A stretch of DNA of 64,000 bases from Batillaria attramentaria (GCA_018292915.2 JACVVK020000052.1:1892501-1956500), one strand, 5' to 3'; positions 23,500 to 36,091 are shown, counted from the first letter of the stretch. Numbers and translations are program-made. The notes: generated from the letters alone by a model not told the origin.

Positions 23500-24505
23500 A
23501 GTTTGAAAAAAAAACAAAAAACATCGACAAGAGTGTTTCTCGTGTGACATGTGGCTACAGCATGCCTTTGCCCTGATTTTTTCGGGGCGTGTTTTGAGGT
23601 GTTCTCCGTGTGTCATGAGCCGTAGTCCACGGCCGGCAGGGCTTGAAACGAATGCAACCAACGGACAATCTTAGAGGGGTTGGCGACGGAGTCAGCCGCC
23701 TTCCAGCCGCTTCAGATATGATTATGTGACACAGAATGTTCCAGAGGGGAAAACAAAAAGCAGCCGTGATCATGGACTGCCAGTGGGACTCACCCCCCCC
23801 CCCCCCCCCAAAAAAAAAAAAAAAGAAAAAAAGAAAAAAAAAAGAAATTCTGTCACAGCTATAGATTTGTTGGACCTGTTACCACTTCTCGCGTATGCCT
23901 GTAAAAAGGTTTCTACACTCGAACAGCCTGTTCATTTGGGTTGTGGGTTTCTGAGTCTCTTTTGTTCCCGAAGGGGCTAGCCCAGCCTTGCTCGTGACCA
24001 AGTCCAGATACCCCTGAACGATGGCGAATCCCATCAGAGGAGGAGAGATCTGTACAGGAAGTCTGGTTTAATGCCTGATGGAGCTCCTGCCTCTTAACGC
24101 TGACGTGAGTGATGGGTCCAACACACGCCGGCGACACCTCTCGCGCCGTCACGGCTTCCAGCGCTGCGGGAGAAACCCACCGCTTATTGATTACACCGTC
24201 AGTGATCACCTGTCCTCATTAACTCCAGTGATTAATTGGCACACGGCGTCGTCGCTTGCATGGCGCGCTACTGACGCTAAATGCATGTCGCACTTCACTG
24301 ACACACGCACCGCCTTCTGGCGTCACAGGGGGATAGGCAAAATGGCGGATGTTTTTCTGGTGCTACTACGAATCGATAATGTTAACGACACTTGCACTCA
24401 GGTAGAAAACTGTTTATGATATGAGCATGCACACGTCTTTCCCTTGCAGTAACATTTTAGATCGTGTTCAGATTGATATACGGTCACCTCTTCGGACACA
24501 GACAG

Positions 24506-24645
24506 GGGAGACGGGATAGCCGAGCAGTAGAGCGTTGGACTCACTGCTCGGGTTGTGAGTTCCAATCCCGGCTTTTTCCTCGTTGCCCCGTCTGTGATAT
24601 AATTATACCTTTGTGCTGTGACGTTAAACCCTCAAACACCCACCC
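24506..24645 (+). mobile_element. SINE-A copy, internally shortened
   Basis: Head GGGAGACGGGATAGCCGAGC, box B-like GTGAGTTCCAATCCCGGC, tail GACGTTAAACCCTCAAACAC. Flanked by ACACAGACA on both sides. Part of the body after box B is deleted. Confidence 0.8.
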
Positions 24646-25092
24646 ACTCTTCCACACAGACAAACCGAATTCCCAGTACACAGTACTCCCTGGTCACACG
24701 GTTTCCGTGTTTCAATGTCAGTAAATAGCACTGGAAACACTCCATGGGTTTCGGTTTGTCTGTGGGAAAGAAAAAATGACTGTTTCCATCAGAAAACGAC
24801 TTACACTAACACGTTACCATAGTATTATAATGTAAAAACGTATGCGAACTCACATTTCAAAGCGATTCAAAGATTCAAAAAGATTTTAATTTCTTTGGCC
24901 CCTGCTGAGGCATGGAGGAATAATATACATGTACATTATCAAGAAATGCAAGTTTAAGGTAAAAAGTAAACGTAAACAAGAACAATCACTGTGAGGGTTA
25001 ATGAGCAAAAGTGCTGATCAATATTTCCATCACAAACAGCTTGAAATAAAGCTAACATACACTTACGGCAATAACAGAGAATAGACCCCCCA

Positions 25093-25093
<1 letters not shown>

Positions 25094-25174
<81 letters not shown>

Positions 25175-25325
25175 ACAACAAAAAACCCCAATAAACAAAA
25201 AACAAACAAACAACAACAAAAAACAAAAAAAACCAAAAAAACAGAACAAACAAACAAACAAAACAACAACAACAATAACAACAACAACAAACCAACCAAA
25301 CACTAAAACAAAACAAAACAAAAAC
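25094..25325 (+). repeat. (CA)n array followed by an (AAC)n/(AAACA)n-rich tract
   Basis: Pure CA to about 25170, then A/C-only sequence to 25325. The minus-strand frames here are artefacts. Confidence 0.9.
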
Positions 25326-25882
25326 CGTTTCAGGTAATGAGAAAAACACAAACCATGGCTGTATCTTAGAAAATTCGCCGTCAAACACCTTTCATTTGAA
25401 GTAGCAGCTGAAAGAAATCTGCCATCTTGGTCCCCCCCCCCCCCCCAATCTTCCTCCACTCCAACGTGTTCGTATCGAAGCTTGATTGACGGCGCTTCCT
25501 GCCACTTTCAGGTGGAATTAGGTGATTGATTGAACGGCGACAGCTCGACAGCTCGTCTGCGAGATCCGTCTGACGGCTTCAAACGCTTGAAGAGGGTTTT
25601 TGCTTTTGGTCATAGCTGGTCTGGTTTGAGTAATGAATGGGTTGTGTCGCGGCTAGTGTTGGATCGTGTTAAGGGAGTGAGTGATCGAGATGGAGAGGAC
25701 TTCAGGTTGTGTTTATGACTTGAAACAATGAAACTGCTGTGAGTCAGTGAGAATGCTAAGACCGTTTACCTACCACGCTGTAAAAATCAGAGAGAGTAGT
25801 ACCTACTGGGACCACGATCTCTGTTCTGAACGAAGAAGACGTGAAAACATGATAGTAAACTGATTCTCACTTTGTATTGGGG

Positions 25883-26046
25883 GAGCCGGGGTGGCCGAAT
25901 GCCAGAGCGTTGGACTTCTAATGCTCGGGTCGTGAGTTCGTATCCCGGCTGGAGCCAAATGTTTGTGCTGGCTTTTTCATCGTTGCCCCGTCTTTGATAT
26001 CACCCGTATGAGGTGGAAAAGGACGTTAACCCCCCAAACACCCACC
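25883..26046 (+). mobile_element. SINE-A copy with perfect 15-bp target duplication
   Basis: CACTTTGTATTGGGG occurs at 25868-25882 and 26047-26061. Intact box A and B; tail GACGTTAACCCCCCAAACAC. Confidence 0.94.
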
Positions 26047-26467
26047 CACTTTGTATTGGGGTCGGCGGTGTTAACCTACGAGCCGGTTCGAGTTCGAGTC
26101 ACGATTTGACTGACCGGACAGTGCACTGACACTGGCACTCGGTGACACGCCGGCTCAGTGACACTGACACACAAACCGTGGCACTGACACACAAACACAC
26201 ACTCAGTCTCAGTTTACATGCAATCCGGGACCGACACTGATAACTTGACATTTATTCAGCGGTCACCACCAGCTGCACAGATTATCAGAAACACAGTTGT
26301 GCTCTGCCGTGGATATGCGTTACGACCCTGCCTCTTCTTAACCAATAAAGGAGGCGGCGTAAGTATGACGCGTGACGTACATGCTCGAGGGCCCCGCCAG
26401 GGAGACTAGGTTCAAGGCGGTAAGCCGATAAGATTCTGTTCACAAAGAGCGCCACTCCTTACCAGCA

Positions 26468-26540
26468 GGGGATGTAGCTCAAATGGTAGAGCGCTCGCTT
26501 AGCATGCGAGAGGTACGGGGATCGATACCCCGCATCTCCA
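26468..26540 (+). tRNA. tRNA-Ala(AGC), copy 1
   Basis: A 73-nt complete cloverleaf: acceptor GGGGATG/CATCTCC with discriminator A, D stem GCTC/GAGC, anticodon stem CTCGC/GCGAG around TTAGCAT (anticodon AGC), T stem CGGGG/CCCCG with loop ATCGATA. A54 in the T loop is normal for some invertebrate tRNA-Ala. No intron. A T7 run follows after 1 nt as Pol III terminator. Confidence 0.97.
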
Positions 26541-26541
26541 A

Positions 26542-26548
26542 TTTTTTT
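26542..26548 (+). terminator. Pol III terminator of tRNA-Ala copy 1
   Basis: Run of seven T two bases after the tRNA 3' end. Confidence 0.8.
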
Positions 26549-27020
26549 CTTTCTAGTTTTTTTTTTTTAAATTTATTTTTTTCTTTTTTTTTTTGAAGCA
26601 CACCTTTTAGCCACGGAAGGTAATAAATGAAAATCAGGAGGACATTATTTAACACTCTGGAAAATTTAAGCCTATTTTTAAAACGAGAATTTCAAAGTCT
26701 TTTTTTTTCTTCAGAATTTTGAATCTTATCTGTAAGCACACCAGTCATTGATTTGAAAGGCATCTAAGATCACGTCATATTTTTTCCACATAGGATTTCA
26801 AAACCGGTTTCTGTCAGTCTGTGTGCATCGGTGGGAATTAGTAGCGATTTTTTTTTCAAATTAAGAAAGTAAGCGACGGACATTTAAAAGACTATGTAAT
26901 AGAAATGGGTGTTTTAAAAAAAGTATTATGTGATGAGTGAGTAGAAAGTAGAATATTGCCAAGAACAAAGGAGGATGTTGATGAAAATGTCTCATAAAGG
27001 GGTGGGGGGGGGGAGAGAGG

Positions 27021-27034
27021 AAAAAAAAAAAAAA
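27021..27034 (-). terminator. Pol III terminator of tRNA-Ala copy 2
   Basis: Run of 14 A on the plus strand, so T14 downstream of the minus-strand tRNA. Confidence 0.8.
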
Positions 27035-27038
27035 GGTT

Positions 27039-27111
27039 TGGAGATGCGGGGTATCGATCCCCGTACCTCTCGCATGCTAAGCGAGCGCTCTACCATTTGA
27101 GCTACATCCCC
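27039..27111 (-). tRNA. tRNA-Ala(AGC), copy 2
   Basis: The mature region is identical to copy 1, on the opposite strand. All stems are intact. Its transcript would run into 14 T (27034-27021 read on the minus strand), a strong Pol III stop. Confidence 0.97.
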
Positions 27112-27636
27112 AGCTGATCCGATGTGGGTCAAAGGAGGGAGTGATCCTTTCTTACCTGCTCGCCTTGCGTGTTACTGTCAATCGTGATCGCTGACCGAGA
27201 AGCTGAACACATAATTATGATACCATTCTGAACTAGAGGTTATAATTATAACTGAACGTGCTTTAGCAGTGACAGAGCAGTGGAATTTACGGATTTATTA
27301 ATTTTGTCTTTTTTTAATTTTTATGTACTTATTTGCTTGTATATAGTATATGTCAAAGTGTATTTTCGTTGGTAAGAATACATTGAAAACACCACAAGTA
27401 ACGAGGCAGACAGAGAGAGAACGGAGCTCAGACAAAGACAGACAGAGGCAGTGAGAGGTCTTATCAAACTGACATAGTGCACAAAACGGAAAATAAAACA
27501 GTAGATAATGATATAATAGCAAACAAATCACACAGAAAACAGTGGGGTTTTATGTTGTTTTGTTTTGTTTTTGGAAAGAAAATTATAAATAGAGCAAAGA
27601 AAATGGATAAATAAATCAAAGAATAAATTGGTAATA

Positions 27637-27715
27637 GTGAAAAGAAAAATGTTTGTTTGTGGGAAAAAAAATAAACTGGTAATGGTGAAAAGAAAAATGT
27701 TTGTTTGTGGGAGAT
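27637..27715 (+). repeat. Two-copy tandem repeat between tRNA-Ala copies 2 and 3
   Basis: Two imperfect units of about 48 bp (GGTAATxGTGAAAAGAAAAA then TGTTTGTTTGTGGGA), next to the copy 3 terminator. Confidence 0.7.
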
Positions 27716-27729
27716 AAAAAAAAAAAAAA
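27716..27729 (-). terminator. Pol III terminator of tRNA-Ala copy 3
   Basis: Run of 14 A on the plus strand directly downstream of the minus-strand tRNA. Confidence 0.75.
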
Positions 27730-27732
27730 GTT

Positions 27733-27805
27733 TGGAGATGCGGGGTATCGACCCCGGTACCTCTCGCATGCTAAGCGAGCGCTCTACCATTTGAGCTACA
27801 TCCCC
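27733..27805 (-). tRNA. tRNA-Ala(AGC), copy 3, altered T arm
   Basis: Same as copies 1 and 2 except in the T arm: relative to them a C is gained before the GGGG and the loop A54 is lost, keeping 73 nt. The T stem then has either one C-C mismatch or a 6-nt loop with a 6-nt variable region. Acceptor, D and anticodon arms are intact. T14 follows (27729-27716). May be less active or a pseudogene in progress. Confidence 0.85.
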
Positions 27806-28229
27806 AGATTAGACCTTCACATTTTGGTAAGAATCTACGTGCTTTGGCCATTGCCTTATCTTTTGTTTCCGGCCAGATGTTCGCTTGTCCTATCGCTTGT
27901 CTTGTCAAGTGTCAATCAGTGGTAGTCAAATGAGATGCGTGGCCTGTTTTTGCCCGACACAGGATGACACGAGAAATGTTGCCTTGCAGGTATCATCAGT
28001 TTCACTATACGACTACCTAATCACTGACCATGTTTTTCTCTCACTTTCAAGTGAAATCAGTATTGTCACTAGTATATTTCTGTTTCCAGAACTGCAGTTG
28101 ATGGAAATACGATAAACAAATAAAAGACAAACAAATGAATTCAATTAAATTTGGATGGAATCTGGCCTTCTGTGATAATTATGCCATAAAGATTCCTACT
28201 TTGGGTGTTGGTGTTGGTGTTGTTGCCTT

Positions 28230-28629
28230 TTTTTTTGAGGGGGGCGGGGGGGGGGGGGGGGGTTGTTGTTGGTTTTTTTTTTTCTTTTTTTCTTTTTTTG
28301 GGAGGTGGGTGGGTGGTTGTTGTTGTTGGTGGTGGTGGTGTTTTTTGTTTGTTGTGTTTTGTTTTGTTGTTCTGTGGTTGTTGTTGCTGTTGTTTCTTTC
28401 GTTTTTTTTGTTTGTTTGTTGTTTTGTATTTATTTATTTTTATTATTATTTTATTATTTATTTATATTTATTTATTTATTTATTTATTTATTTGTTTTAT
28501 TTATTTATTTTTTTTTTTTTTGGGGGGGGGGTTATGGGAGGGTTGCAGGGGGATTTATAATATTATTAATTTACTTATTTATTTATTTACATTAACAGTA
28601 CTTATTTATGTATTAACATTAACAAAGGA

Positions 28630-28682
<53 letters not shown>
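28230..28682 (+). repeat. G/T-rich and (TTTA)n low-complexity block ending in (CA)n
   Basis: G runs, (TTG)n, then (TTTA)n to 28530, T/G runs, more TTTA, and CA at 28634-28682. Confidence 0.9.
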
Positions 28683-28685
<3 letters not shown>

Positions 28686-29539
28686 GTAAAGTTTCAATCA
28701 GGTAGAAAAGAGAAATGGTGAGTAATTCCGTAGCTCATATAGGGTACTTTGTTACTTGGTAATACATGTACATACATATACACATATATCTGTCTGTCTT
28801 TCTTTCAGCCAGCCGTCATCGCGTTCCGTCTTGCCTGTACTTGTTTATTTATTATTATTACTTGTCTCATGTCTTACATCAGGTGAACCGTGACTGCTTC
28901 AAGCCAACGATCAGTGTTGGTCCCTTCGTTTCCGCATGACAGATGTGACTGTCACCTTGTGAAAGCCAGTGGCGTGGAACCGCCCGTGGCCACTGTCCAC
29001 CTGTCAATCACCCTGATGGTGTCTCTGTCAGATGCTAATCTACCGACCACTATGTCAACGGTCACTGGTCTTGCAGCTTGACCGCTGGGTCCACTACTCC
29101 CGCAGGCATCTGTCCAGCCCACACACACCCTGTGTATAGGAGAATAATGAAGAAGGCGGGGGTCTTTGTACTCTTTATTATCCCGTAGCTGGCGAATTCG
29201 GGTTGCTACCGTAGTTGGTATTGTATGGTAGACTTCTCCTCGGCGCACATATTCATTTCTTCTGAAATGCTCATGGCGCCGCAGGGCTGAAGGATGAAGC
29301 AATGAAAGCCTGCTTTCGCTAAGCGCTACTTTATGTGCAGACCTTCATCATGCTATTCACTCTAATGCGTGCGACAGTATATCTGTTTTTCCACGCCGCC
29401 GGCCACAGCCTAGTCTTCGACGTGGAATTTTTTAGCGCGCACACTTGATATTTGGACATGCGCGTGTACACGAGGGCGGTGCAGGCGCCGTAAACAAGTC
29501 TGCACGTGATTTTGGAAAGGAAAACTCCATCCAAATTCC

Positions 29540-29611
29540 TGCCCACCAGGGATTCGAACCGGGCGGTCCAAGATCCAAAGTCGGATACCTTAACCACTAG
29601 ACCAAATCCCC
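29540..29611 (-). mobile_element. tRNA-like SINE head
   Basis: Minus strand GGGGATTTGGTCTAGTGGTT and GGTTCGAATCCCTGG give good boxes A and B, but the acceptor ends do not pair. Treated as tRNA-derived retroposon, not a tRNA gene. Confidence 0.6.
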
Positions 29612-31113
29612 TTGCCCCTGGAGCAGCTGTTCACACGACGGCAAGAATGATGAAGACCCAACACCTTGTGCCTAAAAGGCACTTGACTTGACAAGGCAAT
29701 GAAGATTACAGTCGAAGTCCGCGTGAGTGACCGTGTTGTTCTTGCCCAAGGATATTGTAGGAATCTTTGATGTCAAACAGTGCCCTACAGCATAGTGGCC
29801 AATGTTGCAGGACGTAAAGGAAAAACAGAGATCCGATGACGAGATTTCATTTTCGATACGAGGATCGTAATCTAACTGTCAGCAACCATGATCTTTTCTC
29901 TCAGGCTACGTACAACACACTTGGTTCGTGGGAAATACGGCAGGGCGAAATAACAACAAGGAAGTACGGAAAGATGGGACGACAAGACTTTACTTTCGCT
30001 AGAGGGCTTGCAGTATTCTACTCTCTATCATCTATACGTTTAAACAACATCACCACCACCTCTTGGCTGCCAAGAACTTTGCCTGAAGTTGGCGTCATTT
30101 TCCGTCATCGTTACAGGACTGACGCACAGTGACACAAACATTTTTTCTAAGTGTACTCAACGACCAACCGCCTTTACCGTACATACAAATATTATTTTTT
30201 CACAGTTCCGAGTACGTTTGTAAAGGAAACAAAATCATTACTATGTAACTACGACCGTCGTGTCTTTTCTCAGCTACACGTATAGGTACCATTCAACAGG
30301 TTTCTTCCTGAGATTCAAAGAAAAGTGGGCTTAACCATTCACACATGCATCCTACGATGCTGCGAACGAAAGACACAGGCTGTAATACGGTTTTGCACCA
30401 AGTAAACTCCAGAAGCGGTTATTCAAGGACAGATTTTTTTTTTTTTTTAAACGTCCGGATGTTATTTAGTAAAATCATCATTGTCTCAGCATGTTATTGT
30501 TGAAAAACGCCCTTGATGACGCGAGAATGTCGGAAGTTAGGACCATTAAGCCACTTTTTGTTTTTTGATTATTTTTTGGTCTGAGTCCAACACGCACTCT
30601 TGGCAAAGAGCGACCCCTTGACAAGTGTGAGGTCTAGATACATACATTTTCTCTGTTTCCGTGTATTAGGACATGATGGCTAGGGTCGCAGTGTCACCTG
30701 TAGCTGACTGGCCTGTCACAGAATACAACGCTAGCTGACGGTTTGATGACCATCTGTAGACCAAGGGGTCCCATTTAGCTGGCAGTACGGGGACCTGCTT
30801 GGCATTTCTCTGGTGCAGGACCTGATCCCTGGGCAAATCACGGCCATTTTTCTTGTGGGAGTCAGTCCAGAATTTTGGGAACACTTCCTGTTCATATTTT
30901 AGTTCTCTTCCTGTTTTTTATTCTGTAGCTGGCCATGGAATCGTGATGGTCGTATGATGTTTTTTGTCAGGCATCACTTTAGTTTGGGCTTAAGAACTTT
31001 GAAATAATTTATGCACCTGAAGAATATAGCAGTAAACGTTTTGCTGGTTGGGGTGGAGTAGGGTTCATTTTTTAACTTTAAGGACGGCTCCAGTTAAATT
31101 CAGTTCATTCACT
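29612..31113. other. No supported feature
   Basis: Frames of up to about 100 codons (e.g. 29836-30132) show no recognisable motif. Confidence 0.45.
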
Positions 31114-31126
31114 TGAAGGTGTTTAA

Positions 31127-31297
31127 GGGTGGGGTGGGTGTTTGGGGGTTTTACGTCCTTTTCCACCACATGGGGTGATATCAAAGACGGGGCAACGAAG
31201 AAAAAGCCAGCACAAATATTTGGCCCCAGCCGGGCTCGAACTCACGACCCGAGCATTAGAAGTCCAACGCTCTACCATTCGACCACCCCGGCTCCCC
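31127..31297 (-). mobile_element. SINE-A copy with perfect 13-bp target duplication
   Basis: TGAAGGTGTTTAA flanks the 171-bp body at 31114-31126 and 31298-31310. Intact boxes. Confidence 0.94.
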
Positions 31298-31310
31298 TGA
31301 AGGTGTTTAA

Positions 31311-34200
31311 AATGATGCGCTTGTTAATACGATCATAATAGTTTCTACAGCAAATGATCATCATTACGTATTGTTTTAAGCTGGACACGGGTGTAATGCG
31401 AAGGCTTTTACAATTGTTGGAAGGAATGAGCACTTTGTATGCTATTTTTTTCTGAGGACATATTTATCACTGATGTGTTTTATGTAAAGATTTTCTAGAA
31501 CCGCCTTCTTCAGCTCATGCAGTTAGGCGGCCGGATCCGGCTCAAGACTGAAATCCACACAACCACTCCACACCCCAGCACAACCACCCCCAGCACAATC
31601 ACCACCTCGACCAGCCACCCGTAACTACATTACAGCGTTGCAGCTTAGATTCACACCCACCCTGCTCCCTTTCATTCTCAGCCCCCACCCTTCTAAGCCC
31701 TACCACCAACCATTCGCTCGTGCAGGTAGCTTTAGCCATGTAGGGCACACGCACAGTGTAGATGCACCAGAACGTTTAGGGAGAGCTCAGTCTCTAAGTA
31801 CAGCCACACTGAGGACGTCGCGGTGACCCGCATGCGACCTGCTGGTCATTTGTCGGCTTTCAACACCGTCGCCTTGCCATGTTCACCTGACATAGCGCTG
31901 ACGAGCTGGGAGCAAGCCCATGACGTCCGCAGAACACTTCCCTTACACGCGGAAGATAGGTCCGATGTAAGCGTCCATCTCGTAAGTCTTCTCTCGGACA
32001 AGGCTAGCCACGGCGGGGAGTGAAATATTGCGACTGTTAACACCCAGGGACGCCAGGGGCCGAGACCCTGAGTGTCGAGGGGACAGAGGGAAAACAAATG
32101 TGGCCTTCTCGGAGTTCTCTCGGCCGTGTCTCTGCTGACAGATTTGCCCACTGACCCTCTGGCTTGCACCACCTTTCTCATCACTTACCCGGCCCTCACT
32201 TCCCTGTAGACCTATCGTCACCTGGAAAAAGTCCTAAGCAGCAGGGATTTTATAGGCGCTTAGGCACTTATCCCAGTTACGGTAGAGCTGTATGTGGGAA
32301 CACAAGAAAGTTACGGAAACGTCAGGAACGTGATGAGGGACAAAACCAGCACGTGACTTTCTTGTATACAGCAATGGACACGAAAAAGATTACGAACAAA
32401 AAGGTCGGCCTATATACAGGTGTCAAAATACCTGCCTCTGTGATTTGTTGATAATGGAAGGCATTACAAGATATCAAAATACAAGGCATGGCTCATTTAG
32501 CTGGCATAATGGGTAAGACAGAAATTATACATCGCCGTTGGAAAGTTTTGTTGTTATAAACCTTACGGTATGAACTTGTATACGCCAAACAATCCAAGGG
32601 AAGGCAGTCTAAACAGTCTCCATCGGCAACCATGAACACTAGGACACACTGAATTAGACTGTATAGAGCAGATTGGGCGTTCCTTGGCACACAAGTATTT
32701 TAACGCTCAAAACGCATCCAGTTCAAACAGTCTAAATCTAATTAGGGACGTTGTATTGGATACCATTCTGCGTCCTACAGAGGCTTTGAACTACACGCTG
32801 GAGTAAGAGCCTCTGAAGGCTGGAGAATAGAGAATGATTTGGGCACAGTATTGACTTCCCCTTTATCTGCTGTTTGCAGTCATTGACTTCTCATGGACTA
32901 CGTCTGACTGACAAGGTCCACCCGTGGGGTTGTTACGGTTAATCTACCGGCCCTGTTGAAGCGACAACAATGGACACACCTCACAGACACACCTCGTTGA
33001 TCCCTTGCACACTGAGTGGCCATCCACGTCCAGTCACGGTCAGCCAGCCGCCTAGGGCCATTACACAGCGGTCCCTCCGGCCCCCACCAGCTACATAGGC
33101 AGGGAACCTGACAGACGTGTTATTAGGCGGAGACCCCTCGTGGGGGCAGGAAGCCTGAGAGCTGTCGTAACAACTGATTTACGTGGCGTCCGTCACAGCC
33201 CTGCTGACGCAAGCGTGTCCACTTGTCGTGCTGGACAAACGGCCGCCTCTCACCCCAGGTCCCTATTTATGACGCGACGCTGGCGGTGGCCGGCCCATAA
33301 TGAACCTCCGGTGGGACAAGGCGAGGCGTTGTTGAGGCTGGACTATTGTGGACCCCCAGGAGAAGATCACAGAGGGCTTCAGCATTAATGCGCGAGATAA
33401 AGATCCTACTCGAAAAGCGTTTCTAAAGCAGTTTTTATGAACTCCATAAGTTTATGGCGCAAACCTATCGCTTGCCTCCCACAGAGAGGGCGGGGGGAGT
33501 GATGCTGGTGACGACCAGCTGGGCACTGATCGTTGCGGAAAAGCGTTACCTCATTCAGTCTGGAAGATAGGACAGTAACGAAATTCGCTGTGGCGGAGGC
33601 TGCCAGGTGGGCGGACGGACGGGAACGCGAAGCGCGGAATTGCGTTGGAGGAGGAGGTTCTCCGCCCTCAGAAAGGAAACGAGATTGTGGCGATTACTCT
33701 CGGCGTGAAACGTGGCCAGGAAAGGCACCAAGTACGCTAATGACGACGCGAAAAGACTTTCAAACGTAGAAGGCGGACAAGCCGGGATCTCATCCACCCC
33801 AACACGTGTGACGTGCCTGTCTTGGCCCGCGCACTTGACGTCCAATCAGGCTCGCATCAGGACCACACGTGAGCTGTAGTTTCAGCGCCGCTATCAGGCT
33901 GACTGACTGTATCGCTCCATCTCTAGCTCCGCTCACGAGGCGAGCATCACGCCAGTTTGAAGACTTGGTGCTTGAGGCTTCGGCGATCCAGCGCTACCCT
34001 GAACGCAGAGTAGATTCTTCGTGATCAGAGCTATTTATGAATACCGATATCCGAGTTGGCCACTAACCTCCGTCGCACTGGATGAAGTGTAAACCCATAA
34101 TAATCAGCTTTTCAACACAGAACCATTCCTACAGGAAAATGAAAAACAACTTTATCACAGTCTCGTTATTCTCCAGAACTTCAATGAAAGGAAGGGTCCG
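31311..34200. other. No supported feature
   Basis: Long unique-looking stretch without microsatellites, unlike most of the window; no domain recognised. Could hold regulatory sequence or exons too short to read by eye. Confidence 0.45.
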
Positions 34201-34210
34201 TGTCCATTTA

Positions 34211-34256
34211 TACGTGGTGGAATAGGACGTTAAAATCCCAAACACCCACCCACCCC
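34211..34256 (+). mobile_element. 5'-truncated SINE-A copy (46 bp) with target duplication
   Basis: Only the last 46 bp (TACGTGGTGGAATAGGACGT through CACCCACC) between two copies of TGTCCATTTA (34201-34210, 34257-34266). Confidence 0.85.
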
Positions 34257-35295
34257 TGTCCATTTAGGTCCACAACAATGGCAAAAATAAATGGATTAGA
34301 GTATGAACTAACCTACCCTGGCATCCGCTAATTTTGAGACTTCTCAGTCATGATCAGGTTCCAATTCTAAGCGTCACCGTTTCGGGTTGTTCTTGCAAAT
34401 CCGTGATCTGTTATTAATTTGTGGCAGGTGAAGAGAGAAAACGTTGCTGGGTAATCAGCTCTTCATATTTTCGTTGTTAAACTTTAGAATGCTTCGTCTT
34501 GCAACCCTGGCAGCTCAAGTACTGTACGTTCTCGCACTTGCGTTAGGTTCACGACTAGATTGTCTCGCCCGCTTCTCCTCCTCCAGCAGAAGCTGGTGTC
34601 CTTCCATCTTATCAAGCGCGGCAGGTGAGGCGCAGAAAACGCTAATAAACGCAACAGCTGTGCTGTGAGAAGACGCGAGATTGGCGGCAGTAAAGGGGGC
34701 AATAAATTCAACAAAAATAAATGAAACCCCTCGCTGGCTGGGTGCAAAACAACATTGCTCGTAGGTGGTGTGAGAGAGGCAGCGAGTGAAAAGCTGTAGA
34801 TCTTGTGCCCGGGGAGGAGGTGATGGCCGTCTTCTTGAATCCGATCTGCTTGATGATACTGGATTCGATGGACGGGATCCCCCAGGATTTAACGGTCCTC
34901 GCGGAAACACTGGGGCAATTCAAGGCGGTGTCACGGCGGAACTGTTCTGACAGAAAGCGATTCGGAAGCTGTATGTGTTGCTACTTTTATCTACAGCACG
35001 TGGCCGACTGCGTTCAGTACAGTTTTGGACTCCTGGCGGCTTCTCGGCGTGCACCTGTCGGGGTCTGACCACGGCGAGGCGTAGGGTCGCATCGGCCGGA
35101 TGGGTTCCATCATGCCCTGCCAAAATGGCGCGACATTTTAAGACTTCCGGTGCCGCCACATGAACTCAGGTTTTCCGGCGGACATGTGGGGAACAGATTT
35201 CGAAAAAGTGGGTCTTTTATAGTCATGACAGGTGAAACTTTTGATTAGACGGAAACAGGGTGATTTGATCCCAGTGTCTGGCAATACTGAAGTCA

Positions 35296-35297
<2 letters not shown>

Positions 35298-35363
<66 letters not shown>
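35298..35363 (+). repeat. (TG)n microsatellite
   Basis: About 33 perfect TG copies. Confidence 0.95.
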
Positions 35364-35364
<1 letters not shown>

Positions 35365-35487
35365 TTTTTCAAGTCTTGTAGTGCCGGCAGTGCAGTGTTT
35401 TCTTGATTTCTCTCTTCAGTCATCCATTTTTAAAGCTGACTGCCTTGACTGAATTAACCTTTCTACTTCTAACGTTGCATCTATAGG

Positions 35488-36091
35488 CCGTTCTTAACCG
35501 GGCGAACCACCAGTCTGGCGAACTTGTTCGGCGAACTGAGTATTGTATACGAACAGGGCAAGCGCGCACACGTACGTGGTTCCAGAGGTTCGGCCGGACT
35601 AGTTCTCTTTCTTAACCGACCGTTAATGATATGCATACGTCATCGCCCGAACAAGGCGGACTCGGAAGTTGAGACAATCGTAAACAACCAAAATGGCCGC
35701 CTTCGTAGATCGAGACGACCAGACATTTGCGGTAGTTATCGTTTTGAGTGAACTCTTGGAAGCCGAGGAAGAGGAAAAACGAGGAAAAGAGCGCAAGAGA
35801 GGGAAATGTGAAGTGAGTCGATAGCCTCCAATCCGTCCGCCATTTTCCTCAACTATGTACATGCGCACAACAGCTCTCCCCGAGCAGCCAATCAGAGCGT
35901 AGGATCGGCAAAAGGATCGCGAGGGTTCCCACGACACGCTATGCAGTCCTCGAACCTAGTTCGGCAAACCTTTCGAACCAGGGTTTGCGCACAAGTATTT
36001 AGTCGGTTAAGAAACAACGTGCGCGAACCTAGTTCGCCGTACTCTTCGAACCTAGTTCGCGAACCTAAAGTCCGCCCGGTTAAGAACGGAG
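35488..36091. mobile_element. PIF/Harbinger-like element with nested inverted ends
   Basis: Left end CCGTTCTTAACCGGGCG is matched by an inverted copy ending at 36089. A second, inner inverted pair (TTCTTAACCGAC near 35610 and its complement near 36003) and repeated GGTTCGCGAACTAGG-like motifs lie inside. TAG(G) flanks both sides (35484 and 36092), compatible with the 3-bp duplication of Harbinger elements. Interior encodes a transposase-like first exon. Confidence 0.7.
35693..35824 (+). pseudogene. Harbinger-transposase-like first exon (43 codons)
   Basis: ATG opens a 43-codon frame starting MAAFVDRDDQTFAVVIVLSE, then an acidic-to-basic stretch (EAEEEEKRGKERKRGK). A hydrophobic start followed by E-rich and K/R-rich runs is typical of the N-terminus of PIF/Harbinger transposases. 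A good donor, GAA|GTGAGT, sits at 35812/35813, so translation into TAG at 35822 may reflect reading into an intron. No downstream catalytic exon lies within the 600 bp element, so it is a deleted copy. Assignment rests on composition and inverted ends, not on a catalytic motif. Confidence 0.5.

Noticed and set aside
25052..25459. Long minus-strand frames through (CA)n (CVCVCV-type peptides), also at 37.0, 40.5, 41.0, 47.6 and 60.4 kb
   Set aside because: Dinucleotide arrays lack stops in some frames; the peptides are only repeats with no domain.
28135..28705. Hydrophobic-looking plus-strand frames
   Set aside because: G/T and TTTA low-complexity sequence imitates membrane segments.
28952..29302. 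Arg-rich 116-codon minus-strand frame as a retroelement gag or ORF1
   Set aside because: No zinc knuckle, endonuclease or other motif could be identified.
29540..29611. Possible functional tRNA on the minus strand
   Set aside because: Good internal promoter boxes, but acceptor arms do not pair and the anticodon stem is poor; better explained as a SINE head.
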